Positions 11,943 to 12,706 of a stretch of DNA of 12,706 bases are shown one piece after another. Within the stretch, counting starts at the first letter, position 1. Each line of letters begins with the position of its first letter. Under the pieces are notes generated by a model. That model saw only the letters and a list, made by a program, of their open reading frames with translations. It did no database searches and had not been told where the DNA came from. The translations under genes and the position numbers were made by a program. Location: positions 1 through 12,706 of the forward strand of contig JAGCGE010000225.1 in assembly GCA_017649745.1 (NCBI GenBank), in the 5' to 3' direction. Source of the DNA: Clostridiales bacterium (GTDB taxonomy: Bacteria > Bacillota_A > Clostridia > Saccharofermentanales > Saccharofermentanaceae).

Positions 11943-12706
11943 ATGCAAGAAGGGGTATTTAATAAGTTTAGCAGCTATGCGCTGGATTATTCCTTTTTTA
12001 AGGAATTTGCCGGCACGTCAGTATACAGGGATTTCTATTTTAGGATCTCTGAGGGTGCTTGTGACATTTATGTCGGTCGTGACTTTAAACTCCTTCATCA
12101 TTGCGTAACTCACCAGGCTAGCGATAGAGATAATATCATTTCCAGCACATTAAGAGATTTTTTCAGTATCCTTCTTAATTTCAGGAAGGTTCATGAAGTT
12201 GATGTTGTTGGTTCTAAGGCTTTTCTTAATGAGATTTCCAAGCTTGAGAACACATGTCTCATTACAACTAGGAACAGTATCCTTTTTAAGAGAATGCTCG
12301 ATCAAAAGATAGTTTTCGATAAACCTATCTGTCTTATCTTTGAGGATGACATTAAGTTCTTCGATAACAGTACAGAATGTTATGCTTCAGTTAGTGAGAC
12401 TGAGATCAGCCCGTTAGCTTCAAGGACTGAGTATCTTGATTCGCATGTATTCTGTAATGTTGGTGATGTTGTTCAGACAGCTTCTCAGAAATCCATAGTA
12501 TTGTCTTCAAGGATCAGTAACGGTGCTGAGGGTATGATATTTAAGACCAATGATCCAAGGATCGTAGCTAAGATCTACCACAGAGGTGTTATCACTCCGC
12601 TTCGTTGGAGTAAGCTTACCAAGATGGTTTCGAGAGGTATTAGTGCAGTTGAGATCTGTTGGCCGATCGATCTTTTGTTCTTCCAGGGCGCTCCTGTAGG
12701 TTATAC
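11943..12706 (+). CDS. Protein-kinase-like protein with an unrecognised N-terminal domain (cut by window edge)
   Basis: The frame stays open for 254 codons to the window end, so the C-terminus is missing. Residues about 1-150 form a mixed alpha/beta domain I do not recognise (ALDYSFFKEFAGTSVYRDFY near 13-32, CLITTRNSILFKRML later); the order of strands loosely recalls PIN-like folds, but the acidic triad is incomplete, so this is only a guess. Near residue 187 a kinase-like domain begins: ISNGAEGMIF (191-200) is a glycine-rich loop and IVAKIYH (207-213) holds the putative ATP-binding Lys210. The following pattern, KLTKMVSRGI then ICWPIDLLFFQGAPVGY, matches the 'AKIYH...KL..M......WP.dll...g..vGf' signature of bacterial Ser/Thr kinase-like proteins found with TerY/VWA and PP2C phosphatase genes. 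The catalytic loop (HxDxxxxN) and DFG would lie outside the window, so activity cannot be judged. Confidence 0.7.
   Translation, partial: MQEGVFNKFSSYALDYSFFKEFAGTSVYRDFYFRISEGACDIYVGRDFKLLHHCVTHQASDRDNIISSTLRDFFSILLNFRKVHEVDVVGSKAFLNEISKLENTCLITTRNSILFKRMLDQKIVFDKPICLIFEDDIKFFDNSTECYASVSETEISPLASRTEYLDSHVFCNVGDVVQTASQKSIVLSSRISNGAEGMIFKTNDPRIVAKIYHRGVITPLRWSKLTKMVSRGISAVEICWPIDLLFFQGAPVGY

Noticed and set aside
1..12706. CRISPR array, insertion sequence, phage genes, att sites or a defence island
   Set aside because: No direct-repeat array, transposase, integrase or target-site duplication was seen, although tRNA genes are present; codon usage looks even across the window.

Overview
The window looks like an ordinary chromosomal segment of a low-to-moderate GC Gram-positive anaerobe, most likely a Clostridia member of the Lachnospiraceae/Oscillospiraceae type. 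This is inferred from strong GGAGG/AAGGGG ribosome binding sites, heavy use of AAG, CTT, GAT-ATC and AAG-ATC codons, the divergent ParE/ParC-type topoisomerase pair, and the clostridial style of the surface proteins. All genes are on the + strand. I see no insertion sequence, phage gene, CRISPR array or attachment site.

Left part (1-1080): the C-terminal half of a RimJ/RimL-type GNAT acetyltransferase, then a small SH3-domain lipoprotein with its own likely promoter. A tandem tRNA-Gly(UCC)/tRNA-Arg(UCU) unit follows. It has a plausible sigma-A promoter set inside a 10-bp perfect inverted repeat and ends in an intrinsic terminator.

Middle part (1100-7300): a promoter, then a three-gene unit. 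A divergent type IIA topoisomerase B subunit (parE-like) and A subunit (parC-like) lie 12 bp apart. A membrane-anchored extracytoplasmic protein overlaps the parC stop codon by 4 nt and appears to start with TTG. Its C-terminal half resembles a clostridial polysaccharide deacetylase domain that has lost the expected metal-binding residues, so it may be a pseudoenzyme.

Right part (7380-12706): a small PH-like (bPH2) protein, a class-U-like sirtuin with a histone-H1-like Lys/Thr tail (TTG start fixed by a strong ribosome binding site), a MutS-type ATPase with four predicted membrane segments and no mismatch-recognition domain, and lysA (diaminopimelate decarboxylase). The last gene is cut by the window edge. 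It joins an unrecognised N-terminal domain to the start of a protein-kinase-like domain.

Two gene starts were moved downstream to ATGs that sit correctly after GGAGG sites (7410 and 10625). The points most worth a second look are the degenerate deacetylase coupled to topoisomerase genes, the native QRDR substitutions in the ParC-like subunit, the sirtuin tail, the membrane MutS-like ATPase next to it, and the truncated kinase-like fusion. None of these amounts to a clearly new multi-gene system on the sequence alone.
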